Below are positions 17,252 to 26,213 of a stretch of DNA of 64,000 bases, piece by piece. A program made the position numbers and the translations under genes. The notes under the pieces were generated by a model. That model was not told where the DNA came from, did not search any database, and saw only the letters and a program-made list of their open reading frames with translations. The stretch is taken from the NCBI GenBank assembly GCA_963779735.1, contig CAVZZJ010000006.1, forward strand, positions 670,365 through 734,364. The letters are read 5' to 3'. Every line of letters starts with the position of its first letter. Position 1 is the stretch's first letter. The stretch is from Bog-473 sp963779735 (lineage in GTDB: Bacteria > Actinomycetota > Acidimicrobiia > Acidimicrobiales > RAAP-2).

Positions 17252-17944
17252 TCAGCCCGCGGTGAGGTTATTGACGCAGGTGTCTCCGTCGTTGTCGCTG
17301 TTCGTTCCATCCGGGCACGTCACGTTGTTCCACGTCGACACGGCACTGACGTTGGCCCCAGTGAACTTGGCATTGGTGAGGTCGCTGTCGGCTATCAAGG
17401 CACCGGTGAGATTGGCACCGGTGAAGTTGGCGTACTTCAGGCTTGTGCCTTCAAACGACGTGTCTCCGCTGAGGTTGGCGTTTGTGAAGTTTGCGAAGTT
17501 CAGGTCGCCGCCGATGGCAGAGCCACTGAGATTGGCGTTTGTGAAGTTCGCACTTACCCCGGCACCGGTGCCTTGCTTGTAGCTACCGTCTGGGTTGAGG
17601 ATGGCGTTGAACTCGGCGTCTGTGATCGTCGCTCCTGTGAAGTTGCTCCCGCTGTAGAAGGTTCCATCGAACTGAGCGTTGCTGAGATTGGCCCCCGTGA
17701 GGTCGGAATACCCGAGATTGGTCTCCTTGAGGTTGGCCCCGCTGAGATCCACTCCTTTCAGGTTCCGATCGCTGAGATCGCAGTTCGTCAGATCAGCACC
17801 TGGACCGACAGGTGGGCAGGGAATGGTCGTGGTGGTAGTCGTAGTGGTCGTGGTCCGAGGTGCTACGACGTAGACCGTCGTGGTGCACGCGCCCGCCAAA
17901 AGGGCCACCAGAAGCACAACCGCCGTCGCCCTGAATCGGTGCAT
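17252..17944 (-). CDS. Pentapeptide-repeat lipoprotein
   Basis: About 230 residues from the ATG at 17944, which has an AGAGG stretch upstream; an in-frame start at 17968 is possible. The N-terminus is a lipoprotein signal peptide ending LLAGAC, followed by a run of Thr, then some 25 pentapeptide units of the A(D/N)LSG type (for example DLSGANL, ANFTGANL) that should form a right-handed beta helix. A short C-terminus carries two Cys. It is probably anchored outside the membrane, so a gyrase-protecting MfpA/Qnr-like role is unlikely. It is opposite to its neighbours and looks like cargo. Confidence 0.85.
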   Translation of the reverse strand: MHRFRATAVVLLVALLAGACTTTVYVVAPRTTTTTTTTTTIPCPPVGPGADLTNCDLSDRNLKGVDLSGANLKETNLGYSDLTGANLSNAQFDGTFYSGSNFTGATITDAEFNAILNPDGSYKQGTGAGVSANFTNANLSGSAIGGDLNFANFTNANLSGDTSFEGTSLKYANFTGANLTGALIADSDLTNAKFTGANVSAVSTWNNVTCPDGTNSDNDGDTCVNNLTAG

Positions 17945-17968
17945 GCGAGAGCCTCTCACGGCGACCAC

Positions 17969-18228
17969 CCCTGCCCGCGCCCGTGCTCGGATTTCACTTC
18001 GGCCGCGTCTGAAAACCCCCCGCGAACCGCTGCGCCGGCGCGTCGCCGTTGGCGCGCTCGCGGACCGCTAACTCGGCGGCATTATCCGCGGTACTCGGGG
18101 GTCTGCTCGCGTTGGCGCAGGTCACGAGCGTTTATCGGAGCGGATGCCTACCAAGCAGCAGCGCGGTGAGCTGTCGACCGGGCCATTCGGCGAGGCACGA
18201 GGACTTCGAGCCCGGCAACGTGGTGGCG
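17969..18228. other. 260-bp gap with one weak small ORF
   Basis: Between the divergent pentapeptide gene and the terminase gene. It probably holds promoters for both. A 39-codon ORF at 18144-18263 (start MPTKQQRGEL) overlaps the next gene and has no family I know. I do not call it a gene. Confidence 0.3.
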
Positions 18229-18813
18229 ATGACCCACGGCGTGTTCTCATCCCGCCGCGCTGAAGAGATCGCCGACGAGGTCGAGCTGCTCGCCGAAGAC
18301 GTCGCCGATCGGTTCCCCTGGACGCGTGCCTACCGCGATGAGCGCCTGGCGTATGCCCGTGCCCTCATCGACGAGCGATGCATCCGCGTATATCTCGACC
18401 GCGTCGGCATGCTCACCGCTAACGCTAACGAGCGGCCGGCGGTCAGAACGCTGGAGCGGTTCTCCAACCGCGCTGCCCGGTGCCGTGCCGCGCTCGGCTT
18501 GTCGCCGATGGCGCACGCTCGGTTGCTGTCGTTGGTCGCCGAGGTCGTGCGCCTCCATGGCGGCCGTGATGGCCCGTTGGAGGGATCACTCGACGTTCTG
18601 CTCTCCGAAGGCAGAGCGAGCCTTCTACGGGCCTCTGAGAGCGAAGTGGCGACAGATGCCGTCGACGTCGACAGCCAAATGCCAGATATCGGGTATTTAC
18701 CCGACGACAGGGAGACTCTGTCCGATGTCGGACTAAGCGAGGCCGACCGCGTTGACAAAAACGGGAGCGACCTCGCGTTAACCACCGACGACGACAGCGA
18801 GGATGAGCCGTGA
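18229..18813 (+). CDS. Putative terminase small subunit
   Basis: About 194 residues from the ATG at 18229. The frame is open further upstream, but that stretch is not protein-like. The middle is helical with an Arg-rich segment (RFSNRAARCRAALGLSP), a pattern common in actinophage small terminases, and the C-terminus is acidic. Assignment rests mainly on position directly before the large terminase gene, with GTGA overlap. Sequence support alone is weak. Confidence 0.5.
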   Translation: MTHGVFSSRRAEEIADEVELLAEDVADRFPWTRAYRDERLAYARALIDERCIRVYLDRVGMLTANANERPAVRTLERFSNRAARCRAALGLSPMAHARLLSLVAEVVRLHGGRDGPLEGSLDVLLSEGRASLLRASESEVATDAVDVDSQMPDIGYLPDDRETLSDVGLSEADRVDKNGSDLALTTDDDSEDEP

Positions 18814-20312
18814 ACCCGTCGTCGTTGGAGTTGTTGGCCTCGCTCCAAGTCGACGTCGGGCGCTGGGGCGACACCTGCGCGCCCTTCCAACTGCGAGACG
18901 CCGAGGCTGTCCTCGACGCCAGCGGCCCGCCCTTCACCTTCATCACGCGCCCTCGTGGTGGTCGCAAGAGCACCGATGCCGCGGGCTATGCCGTCGCCCT
19001 CCACCTGACGGCCGCGCCATCCGGTGCGAAGAGCTACGTCGTCGCGGCCGACGCCCAACAGGCTGGCCTCGTCCTCGACTCCATCCGCGGCTTCGTGCGC
19101 CGCGCCCCATCCTCCATACGCGCATCAAGATCGAGGCTCGCCGGGTCTTGTTTATCCAGGGAGGCGAGGTCCACAGCTCCTGCGAGGTTCTCCCGGCCGA
19201 CGAAGCCAGCTCGTATGGCCTGCGCCCGTACGCCGTGATCTGCGACGAGCTGTCCGTCTGGCCCGACACGGGCAACGCACGCGGCCTGTGGTCCGCGGTG
19301 GTCTCGGCCATGCCCAAAGTCCGAGCCTCGCGGCTGATCGTGCTCACCTCCGCCGGATCGCCGGATCACTGGTCGGCTGGCGTCCTCGACCACGCGCGGA
19401 CCTCGTCGCAGTGGCAGGTGTTCGAGGTCGCTGGCCCTCTCCCGTGGCTGACCGACGCGGTCCTCGCCGAGCAGCGCGCCCTGCTCACGCCGTCGATGTA
19501 CGCCCGGCTCCACGAGAACCGCTGGGTTGCCGGCGAGGATCGGCTGACGACTCCCGAGCAGGTTCGGGACTGCATCGGTCACCGCGGGCCGATTGCGCCG
19601 CAACGGGGCGTCCGCTACGTCCACGGGCTCGATGTCGGCCTCGTCTCGGACCGCACGGTGCTCACCACCGCCCACAGCGAGCGCCGTGATGGTGCCGTGA
19701 TCGTCGTGGTCGACCGTCAGGAGGTGTGGCAGGGCACGAAGTCCCATCCGGTCGACCTGGGCGACGTGGAGGCGTACTGCCGGGAGACGGTGCGGTCGTA
19801 CCCGGGCAAAATCATCGCCGACCCATGGCAGTCGGTTCACTTGTGCCAGTGTCTCCGGTCCCGTGGGATCGGTGTGGAGACGTTCACCTTCTCTTCATCC
19901 TCCGTCGGCCACCTGGCGCTCACGATGTACCGCTTGCTCCGTGACCGCTTGCTCGATCTGCCCGACGACGACGACCTTGTCGCCGAGCTGTCCTCGGTCA
20001 TCTTGAGGGAGAACCAGCCGGGCACGTACCGGATCGACACCGTCGGGCAAGGTCACGATGACCGGGTGATCAGTTTGGCGCTGTGCTGTCAGAAACTGGC
20101 ATCGCAGTATTCCGGCGTCGCCAAGATGCACATACCTCAAGGTCGTCTACCGCAGGCGCAACTCGTACCCCCCCGGTCGACCCCGCGGCACGGATGGTCC
20201 CGTGCCGACCGTGCAACCCGGCCAGGAGCGTCCCACCGACAAGCTGCTCCGCTTCAACGTCGCCCGCAAGCATCCCGGCTACACGCCACCGGGGCGGAGC
20301 GGGTGGCGATGA
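18810..20312 (+). CDS. Phage terminase large subunit, two apparent frame changes
   Basis: DNA-packaging motor with ATPase and nuclease domains. The N-terminus from GTG 18810 contains the Walker-A-like RPRGGRKST. At a C4 run (19105-19108) the frame shifts; one more C restores it. The following frame carries the Walker B/DE region (AVICDELSVW), a coupling segment (LIVLTSAGSPD) and the RNase H-like nuclease (HGLDVGLVSDRT, IIADPWQS, HDDRVISLAL). Near 20130 the high GC3 signal returns to the first frame, which ends at 20312 in an ATGA overlap with whiB. One gene with two indels is the best reading. Confidence 0.75.
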
Positions 20313-20590
20313 CGACCATCACGTCCGAGCGCGACCTCGTCGCAGCGATCGGCGTAAGGCCCGACTGGCTCCGGTCGGCCGCCTGCGCCGGCTTCCCCGC
20401 TGCAATCTTCTATCCCACTCAGGGCCAGCCGACCGCCCCCGGCAAGGAAGTGTGCCGGGGCTGTGTCGTGCGCGCCGACTGCTTGGAGTACGCGCTCAGC
20501 AACGGCGAGAAGGTGGGCATCTGGGGCGGCACGTCCGAGCGACAGCGGCGGCGCATCCGCATGGCTCGCAATGCCGCGAGGGTGGCATGA
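20309..20590 (+). CDS. WhiB-family iron-sulfur transcription factor (element-encoded)
   Basis: 93 residues with the four cluster cysteines C26, C49, C52 and C58, then GIWGGTSERQR at 70-80 and a basic tail. It starts in an ATGA overlap with the terminase frame. The same frame is open upstream through the terminase, but a fusion is not meant. In mycobacteriophage TM4 a phage WhiB interferes with the host WhiB2 and excludes superinfection. A similar role here is possible but untested. Confidence 0.9.
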   Translation: MTTITSERDLVAAIGVRPDWLRSAACAGFPAAIFYPTQGQPTAPGKEVCRGCVVRADCLEYALSNGEKVGIWGGTSERQRRRIRMARNAARVA

Positions 20591-20982
20591 GCCGGGGCCT
20601 CGGACACAGCCAGCGCCGGGCGCTCGAAGTCCTGTCGGCGCACCCGCGGGGCCTTACGGTGCCCCAGCTGTCCGCCTTGCTCAACGTGGAGCCGCGAAGA
20701 GGTCGAGCCCTCGTCGCCAGCCTCGCGGCGCGTCAGCTCGTGGAGTTCGACAGCGGACCCGGCAGCTATCGGATCGTCCGACTACCCGCTGCGCTCCTAG
20801 AGGAGAGGCGCCTCGTGGAGTTCGACCGCGAAGCGACCAACGGTCTCACCCTGCAGCGGGTCCGCCGGGCGGCGAGAGAGGGCCGGGCTGAGGACGCGAA
20901 CCTCGTGTGCCCGGCCTGCGGTACACATTTCCAGGTAAGTGCGCCGCGTGATCTGTCTAAGTTCCGGGCCGCGGTCCCTTGA
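20587..20982 (+). CDS. Winged-helix protein with C-terminal zinc-binding pair
   Basis: 131 residues starting in an ATGA overlap with whiB. Residues 8-60 (RRALEVLSAHPRGLTVPQLSALLNVEPRRGRALVASLAARQLVEF) form a winged helix like MarR or DprA-type domains. A CPAC motif lies near residue 107. It is probably a DNA-binding regulator of the element. No named family. Confidence 0.65.
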   Translation: MSRGLGHSQRRALEVLSAHPRGLTVPQLSALLNVEPRRGRALVASLAARQLVEFDSGPGSYRIVRLPAALLEERRLVEFDREATNGLTLQRVRRAAREGRAEDANLVCPACGTHFQVSAPRDLSKFRAAVP

Positions 20983-21034
20983 GTCGATCTCGCACAAAGG
21001 TCACGGTGGAAGTACACGACGAAAGGTCCGGCTA

Positions 21035-22570
21035 ATGCCCCTGTCACTTGAGGAAATGGAAACGCGGCTCAGCCTCTTGGCCGAAGCGTTCACGATGGTC
21101 CAGGAGGTCGACAAGGCCAAGGCGGCCGGCACGATCACCGCCGGCGGAGCCCCACGAGGCACGAGTGGCTCTCACGTGCAGAGGATGGCGGCGGGAACCC
21201 GAGCAGGCCGCTCCCCCGAGGTGTACGGGCGGGGTGTCGGCGCTTCGTCCTCGGCAGTCGTCACCGCGTCGGCGTCGGCCGGCGCCATCTCGGCGGGACA
21301 AGTTCTCGGTTCCCGTGAGGAGCTGGCACAGGTCACGAGCGAGATCCTCCGACAGATCGCCATGGACCCCGAGAACTTCGGTCGAAAGCGGGGGGTCGCA
21401 CGCGTTACGTGGTCGTACCCCGAGGACCGCCAGCTCGGTGATTCCATCACCGACACCACGGCCCGACTCGACGCTGTCTGCGGAATATCCGCGCCGCGCT
21501 ACGACCGGCACAGCGGAGCCTTGACCGCGTCCGGTGGCGTCTGCCTGCCGACGAATGTTGATTATTCGGTTCCAACATGGGTGACGACCGATAGGCCGCT
21601 GCGCGATGGATTGCCAGCGTTCCAGGCCACAAGAGGAGGAATCCAGTTCGTAACACCACCAGATGTCGGCACCGTCGTCCTACAGGGCGGCACCGCATCG
21701 GGCAGCGGCCTCGCCACCACCGTGTGGCCCGAGGCCACAGATGCTTCGCCCGCCGGTCTCACGAAACCCGTCTGGCAGGTCCTCTGCGGTTCACCGCAAC
21801 AGATTTTTGTTGATGCAGTTCCGACAAGAGTCATGTTCGGAAACATGGTCTCTCGGTTTGCTCCAGAGCAGATTGCGGCCAATACGGAACAGGCCATCGC
21901 CGCCGCGGCGAGGGATGCTGAGCTGAACCTGTTGGCGAAGATGTACGGCTACAGCAATCAGGTTCTCGCCTCGCAGTACCTCGGCGCGACCCGAGACTTG
22001 CTGGCCTCGATCGACCTGCTCTCTCAGGGCTACCGCTACAGCGACGAGATCGGCCTCACGGCCGTGTTCCCGTCGTGGGCAAAGGGTCTTCTGCGGGCCG
22101 ACCTCGCCAGGGAGACCGCCCACGACAACGCCGGGAGCCAGAACGCGCTGGCGATCGGCGATTCGGAGATCGAGGATTGGCTGAGCGCCCGGGGCATCGA
22201 CGTCGTCTGGACGATCGACGCGCTGCAGGGCGGGACATATGGCAACGGAGGCCACGCGATCCCGAACCAGTTCTTCCCCAAGTTCACGCCGGGTGCTCAG
22301 CCGCAGTGGCCCGGCCAATCGAGCGACGGCACGTTCGTGCTGGCCTGGCTGCTCTTCGTCACCGGGACCTTCCAGTTCCTCGACGGCGGACGGCTCGACC
22401 TGGGCGTGGTGAGGGACAGCATTTTGGATGCAACAAATGATTACGAGACTTTCGTGGAAACGTTCGAGAGCGTCGGTTTCCGAGGCAACGAGTGCTATCA
22501 AGTGCAATCCACGATCCTGCCGTCCGGTGCCAGCGCCGCCACCGCGGCTGCGAGCGGCTACCACGAATGA
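21035..22570 (+). CDS. Phage major capsid protein
   Basis: 511 residues from the ATG at 21035, with GAAAGG eight bases upstream. The N-terminal 100 residues are helical and Ala-rich, like a scaffold (delta) region. The rest resembles actinophage capsid proteins of the HK97 fold: a long beta-rich N-arm with TPDVGTVVLQG, a central helix-rich part with AAARDAELNLLAKM, and C-terminal FQFLDGGRLDLGVVRDS followed by NDYETFVETFESV. I see no separate scaffold or protease gene. Assignment is from pattern, without a search. Confidence 0.75.
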   Translation: MPLSLEEMETRLSLLAEAFTMVQEVDKAKAAGTITAGGAPRGTSGSHVQRMAAGTRAGRSPEVYGRGVGASSSAVVTASASAGAISAGQVLGSREELAQVTSEILRQIAMDPENFGRKRGVARVTWSYPEDRQLGDSITDTTARLDAVCGISAPRYDRHSGALTASGGVCLPTNVDYSVPTWVTTDRPLRDGLPAFQATRGGIQFVTPPDVGTVVLQGGTASGSGLATTVWPEATDASPAGLTKPVWQVLCGSPQQIFVDAVPTRVMFGNMVSRFAPEQIAANTEQAIAAAARDAELNLLAKMYGYSNQVLASQYLGATRDLLASIDLLSQGYRYSDEIGLTAVFPSWAKGLLRADLARETAHDNAGSQNALAIGDSEIEDWLSARGIDVVWTIDALQGGTYGNGGHAIPNQFFPKFTPGAQPQWPGQSSDGTFVLAWLLFVTGTFQFLDGGRLDLGVVRDSILDATNDYETFVETFESVGFRGNECYQVQSTILPSGASAATAAASGYHE

Positions 22571-22708
22571 TCTCCTCACCGGTCCGGCCTGGCTTGGGTG
22601 CTGCGTGTGTCTCCGGCCGGCCGGTGAGGGTGGCGTAGATGATCTCCACCGGGGCCCGTCCCTCCTCAAGGATCGTGCGGTCCTCGCGGCCGGGCCTCGG
22701 TGGCGTAT

Positions 22709-22754
22709 CTCCTCGGGGTCTGGGCACCTTGGTCGGCTCTCAGACCCCGAGGAG
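22709..22754. terminator. 14-bp perfect inverted repeat after the capsid gene
   Basis: CTCCTCGGGGTCTG at 22709-22722 and its exact complement at 22741-22754, with an 18-base loop. The stem is very stable but no U-run follows. It may be a terminator, a processing site or a protein-binding site. Confidence 0.5.
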
Positions 22755-22785
22755 TGTCACAGCCCGGCGCGAGAGTGAGGATGCC

Positions 22786-23052
22786 ATGACTGACGACCGA
22801 GACATCTGCGACGACCTGGCGGACGGCTTCAGCGAGGAAGAGCGCGCAGAGCTTGAAGCAGCGGAGAGCGACATGAGACGGCGGGCCACTCCGGTCGCCA
22901 TGACCATCAACGTCGGCAAGTCGCTCATCATCGACCACCGCGGACTCTTCGACGACGCCGAAATCTCCGGGATGGAGACCAGGCACGCCCAGGCGCAACG
23001 GGAATACCGGGAGGAGTTTGGGGGCAGGGCGCGCTCGCACCCCGACGTCTAG
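22786..23052 (+). CDS. Small acidic hypothetical protein
   Basis: 88 residues from the ATG at 22786, preceded by GAGTGAGG. The N-terminal half is acidic and helical; a short hydrophobic beta-like middle (VAMTINVGKSLIIDHRG) follows. No known domain. The end overlaps the convergent DUF2971 remnant by a few bases. Confidence 0.5.
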   Translation: MTDDRDICDDLADGFSEEERAELEAAESDMRRRATPVAMTINVGKSLIIDHRGLFDDAEISGMETRHAQAQREYREEFGGRARSHPDV

Positions 23053-23696
23053 TAGACCGCGTCCTTATCCAAGTCGGATTTCAGAACCGGCACCTTCAAG
23101 CCGAACTTGTCACATACGGTTTCTACAATTTGATGCACCCATTGCGGCGCTTCTGGGTTGACGTGAACGGCGTCAATGAAGTCCGAGAGGTCCACAGGCA
23201 GCTCTAGGCCGCCGGGCTGAACCCAATCAGGGTCGGGCGTTTCACCTGCGGGAACACTGAGGGTGTACTGGAACATCGCACGCACCTCATTCTCATGTTG
23301 AAAGCTTCGGCGCTTGTGGATCAATGGGATGAAACCGTTGCCCTCAGGAATGTATTCACGCTCGAAATCGATGTAATTGACCTTCCAAAGGTGAACCATA
23401 TATCGATGCTCTCCGAATTGGGCCACCGTGCCAGTGCTGAGCACGGCAGACAACTTCGCGGCAGTGGTCTGGATGGCAACTCCGTGGTCGCGCAGGTAGA
23501 TCTTCCACATGGCCGTCGATTCGAAGTCGTTCTCGTGCCAACAGTTCACATAAACCCAGGAAGCTCCTGTCTTACTGGCGTCGGACATAAACTGGGCGTA
23601 CCGTTCTGCGCCTTCGGGTCCGTTCAAAATTGTCCCCGTCGCTAGACGAGCTTCTCGATTGAGCCGCGGCGCAGTACCTTCGAAGGGGTCTCCTAA

Positions 23697-25387
23697 CCCC
23701 AGCTATTCACGAGAATCCCGCACACAGGCCTGACCGCATTCTTTCGATTGGTTGATCGACATCGTCGGTGATTTCCTTGTGCTGCGAGCTGGAAGTGCCG
23801 CTCTTTGGGCTTCTGGAGGGGTCAAAGATGACCGGCGAATGGGTTCGGGGCGCGCACCGTCAATCTGGTGCCGAGTGGGGAGGGTCTGGAGGGCGCTCAG
23901 GTGATGAGGGCCATGCGCCGGTAGGCGTTGAGGAGAGCGTCGGTGCCGGGCCAGCCGTCGATGATGCGCACGATGCGCTGTCTCGAGCGGTGGACGAGAC
24001 GACCCGGTGCATGGAAGATCCCCCAGCGCAGAGCCTTCGGTCGGGCGTTCACCCATGGTCCGTCGAAGCAGAGCAGCTGGAACCAGCGAACCAGGTCGGC
24101 GGCCATTGCGACAGCCATCATCCAGTTGGCGTTGGCGCTGAAGTTGGTGAAGGGGAATCGCAAGAGCCCCGAGTCCTTGAGCCTTTGAATGTGCTGTTCG
24201 ACGTGTGCGTGGGCCCGCATGGTGGCATCGAGGGCGACCGGGTCGCCCTCGCAGTCGGTGTAGAAACCCCAATAGCGGTAGTCGAGGGCCCGGAACAGGC
24301 TGCGTTGGGCCCCGGGGTGTAGCGGTTCACGACGGATGATGCACCGGGTGCCCTCGGGCAACTTGGCATCCTCGATCAGCGACGTCACCTCGCACACCGC
24401 CGCCCCCTCTCGCAGTTCGCCGTCTTGAGTGACGGCTCCTTCCCAGAGTTCCTCCATCCCAACAGCAGCCAAGATGGCCCCGGTGACCTGGGCGTTGGAT
24501 CGAACGGTGACGAAGAACCCGATGTTGCGCGCCCGAGCGGCCCTCAAGAACCCCTCGGTGCATCCCGCCGAGTCGGCGCGGACGATGACGTCGCGACTGA
24601 CAAGTGTGGGTTCGTCACCTTCGTGATGACCGGCCGCGATCTCTTCGGGCAGTTGTCCGACGGAGGCGTCGAGCACGCTCACGTGGTCGGCGACCGTGTT
24701 GGCTCCGGCGTTGCCCGCCCGCAGCAGCCCCGAAAGCACTTCGCCGGTGGCGTCGGCGAAGCAGAACATCGGATGGAAGCCGAATCCGCCCTTGAAGGTG
24801 GGAGCGGTGTCGACCTTGTGTTCGGAGTGGATGTCCACCAGCGAGGCGTCGATGTCCAAGAGCACCGGGGCGTTCCCGGTCGTGGCGCCGCTGCGTCGCC
24901 AGACCTCGGCGCGGACCTCGGCCATGCCCTGGGCGATCGCCGTCCTCGTCGACGGCGTGATCTCGTGGAAGGTCCGAAACACCGTGGTGTCAGAAGGCAC
25001 CGAGGTGAACAGGTCCTCTTGGAGACGCAGGTGCTCGATGTCCGCACAGCTCTCGCCGCCACCGGCCAGCATCAGGCACGACTGCACGAGGACCTTGCCC
25101 CGGTCGTGCAGAGGGGCCCGCTCACCGTTCCATGGAATGCGCGACGACAATGCATCGCCCAGTCCCAATCGGTCGGCAAAACACCCCAGAGCGTGTAGCC
25201 CGACGTGGGCCACCACACCAGCCCCACCGGGTTCCACAATGACGCGACGCGTGCTGGTACCGTTCACTTTGGAAGTGCCCTTCTGGAAGAGGAAGCTGCT
25301 GATTCGAGACCTTCAGTTTCCCCTACTGGGAGGGCATATCCGCGGACGCGGTCCGGTCAGCTCATGGGGCTCCGTGAATAGCTGGGG
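23697..25387 (-). mobile_element. IS1380-family insertion sequence, complete (1,691 bp)
   Basis: Both ends are visible. The left end CCCCAGCTATTCACG (23697-23711) is the exact complement of the right end CGTGAATAGCTGGGG (25373-25387). A 4-bp target duplication CTAA flanks it at 23693-23696 and 25388-25391. It holds one intact transposase gene on the minus strand. The perfect ends and duplication point to a recent insertion. Confidence 0.95.
23897..25267 (-). CDS. IS1380-family transposase
   Basis: 456 residues, full length for the family. The DDE segments visible are LLDIDASLVDIHS (first Asp), VIVRADSAGCTEGFL (second Asp) and HVEQHIQRLKDSG (Glu). The C-terminus FTNFSANANWMM is typical of the family. 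The frame is undamaged, so the element may be active. Confidence 0.93.
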   Translation of the reverse strand: MNGTSTRRVIVEPGGAGVVAHVGLHALGCFADRLGLGDALSSRIPWNGERAPLHDRGKVLVQSCLMLAGGGESCADIEHLRLQEDLFTSVPSDTTVFRTFHEITPSTRTAIAQGMAEVRAEVWRRSGATTGNAPVLLDIDASLVDIHSEHKVDTAPTFKGGFGFHPMFCFADATGEVLSGLLRAGNAGANTVADHVSVLDASVGQLPEEIAAGHHEGDEPTLVSRDVIVRADSAGCTEGFLRAARARNIGFFVTVRSNAQVTGAILAAVGMEELWEGAVTQDGELREGAAVCEVTSLIEDAKLPEGTRCIIRREPLHPGAQRSLFRALDYRYWGFYTDCEGDPVALDATMRAHAHVEQHIQRLKDSGLLRFPFTNFSANANWMMAVAMAADLVRWFQLLCFDGPWVNARPKALRWGIFHAPGRLVHRSRQRIVRIIDGWPGTDALLNAYRRMALIT

Positions 25388-25608
25388 CTAATAGGTCGGA
25401 TCGGCTGAAATGCAGTGCTCCAGAGCTGAGCAGGGACACGAACTTCGTGAAGTCCATGTATCGCCAGAGCTTGGATTCCGGGTTCGGCGGATCGCCGATC
25501 GGCGGGCTACCACTCATCGGCGCAGGATATCGCTTCGAAACGACATCCTCCCCAGTTTCGTCGGGCAGATCGACCGCCTCGACAGTCATGCGAAGTACCT
25601 TTACTCCC

Positions 25609-25746
25609 ATGTCGCTACCAGCAGAGCGTGTACGACAACTTCTTTCGTGGGCCGGGAAGATCCACCACGGCCGGCCGGCCAACCCACCGAGCGACACCGA
25701 GGCCCAACTAGAGCTGGACAAGATCCTCCTCCGGCGCAAACGCTGA
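25609..25746 (+). CDS. 45-residue hypothetical protein
   Basis: ATG at 25609, basic and helical, ending LDKILLRRKR. Its TGA shares bases with the ATG of the next reading frame (TGATG), which suggests a coupled pair. It is divergent from the DUF2971 start, 19 bp away. No known family. Confidence 0.35.
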   Translation: MSLPAERVRQLLSWAGKIHHGRPANPPSDTEAQLELDKILLRRKR

Positions 25747-25931
25747 TGGCCAAGTCCCTCCGCAGCCAGCTCTACCGAGCAGCCCGAGACCTCTGGGCAA
25801 CATCGAGGCGGCCGAGAAGGGCCCTCGGGCCTACGGCAAGCGGGTGGTGCTCCGGTAGGACTACCGGAGCACGAATCGGGGCCTGGCCGGCCTCCTGGCG
25901 GGGCCTGGGGCTCAGCGGGAAACGGCGCTAA
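25746..25931 (+). pseudogene. Small hypothetical protein, frameshifted
   Basis: Begins MAKSLRSQLYRAARDL, a pattern I recognise from small basic proteins of unknown function in actinobacteria. After that the family-like sequence (GNIEAAEKGP, AYGKRVV) continues in another frame and soon meets a stop. It is a frameshifted remnant or a sequencing error. Confidence 0.4.
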
Positions 25932-25939
25932 CCGAGGCT

Positions 25940-26209
25940 CTACCTGTAGGACCGTCTCCGGCGGACCCGGAACACATCGATGATGGAGAACTCGTCTCCA
26001 TCGCGGACCTGATAGACGATCTCCATGCCCGCGATCTCATGTTCGAATACCTCAAAGCGCTGTATCGCGCCGTAGACCCTGATCGGATCGTCGGGCGGTC
26101 CCCCAGGGACCCACGCCCGCACCTCCTCTACGACCGACTGCCGTTCGGCCTCCGTAAACCGGCCCATCTCGCCCCACGCTTCATCGTGGAACTCAAGCCG
26201 CCATTCCAT
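25940..26209 (-). CDS. RelE/ParE-like small protein, possible toxin
   Basis: 89 residues. Order and charge (EWRLEFHDEAWGEM near the start, VYQVRDGDEFSIIDVFRVRRRR at the end) recall the RelE/ParE fold, but there is no diagnostic motif. It follows its upstream partner gene by four bases on the same strand, as toxin genes do. Function is inferred. Confidence 0.45.
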   Translation of the reverse strand: MEWRLEFHDEAWGEMGRFTEAERQSVVEEVRAWVPGGPPDDPIRVYGAIQRFEVFEHEIAGMEIVYQVRDGDEFSIIDVFRVRRRRSYR

Positions 26210-26213
26210 CGGT

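Larger units (their letters stand above)
23049..25589 (-). pseudogene. DUF2971 family gene interrupted by an IS1380-family element
   Basis: The 5' part (25388-25589) encodes LWRYMDFTKFVSLLSSGALHF and ends FSRSDLL. The 3' part (23049-23696) encodes the rest, including WHENDFESTAMWKIYL. Removing the IS and one copy of the CTAA duplication joins them in frame: 846 bases, 281 codons plus stop, and the junction reads SDLLGDPFEG, the conserved DUF2971 signature. An ATG at 25610 is an alternative start. The 3' part could still make a short product from the TTG at 23627, but without the conserved N-terminus. The biochemical function of DUF2971 is unknown. Confidence 0.9.

Noticed and set aside
17252..17944. 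MfpA/Qnr-type gyrase-protecting pentapeptide protein
   Set aside because: The lipoprotein signal peptide places it outside the cytoplasm, away from gyrase.
18144..18263. 39-codon ORF before the terminase gene
   Set aside because: Overlaps the next gene, has no family and no clear ribosome-binding site.
18803..20590. Terminase-WhiB fusion protein
   Set aside because: The frame is continuous only because no stop intervenes. whiB has its own ATG in an ATGA overlap, and the linker region has non-coding GC3 in this frame.
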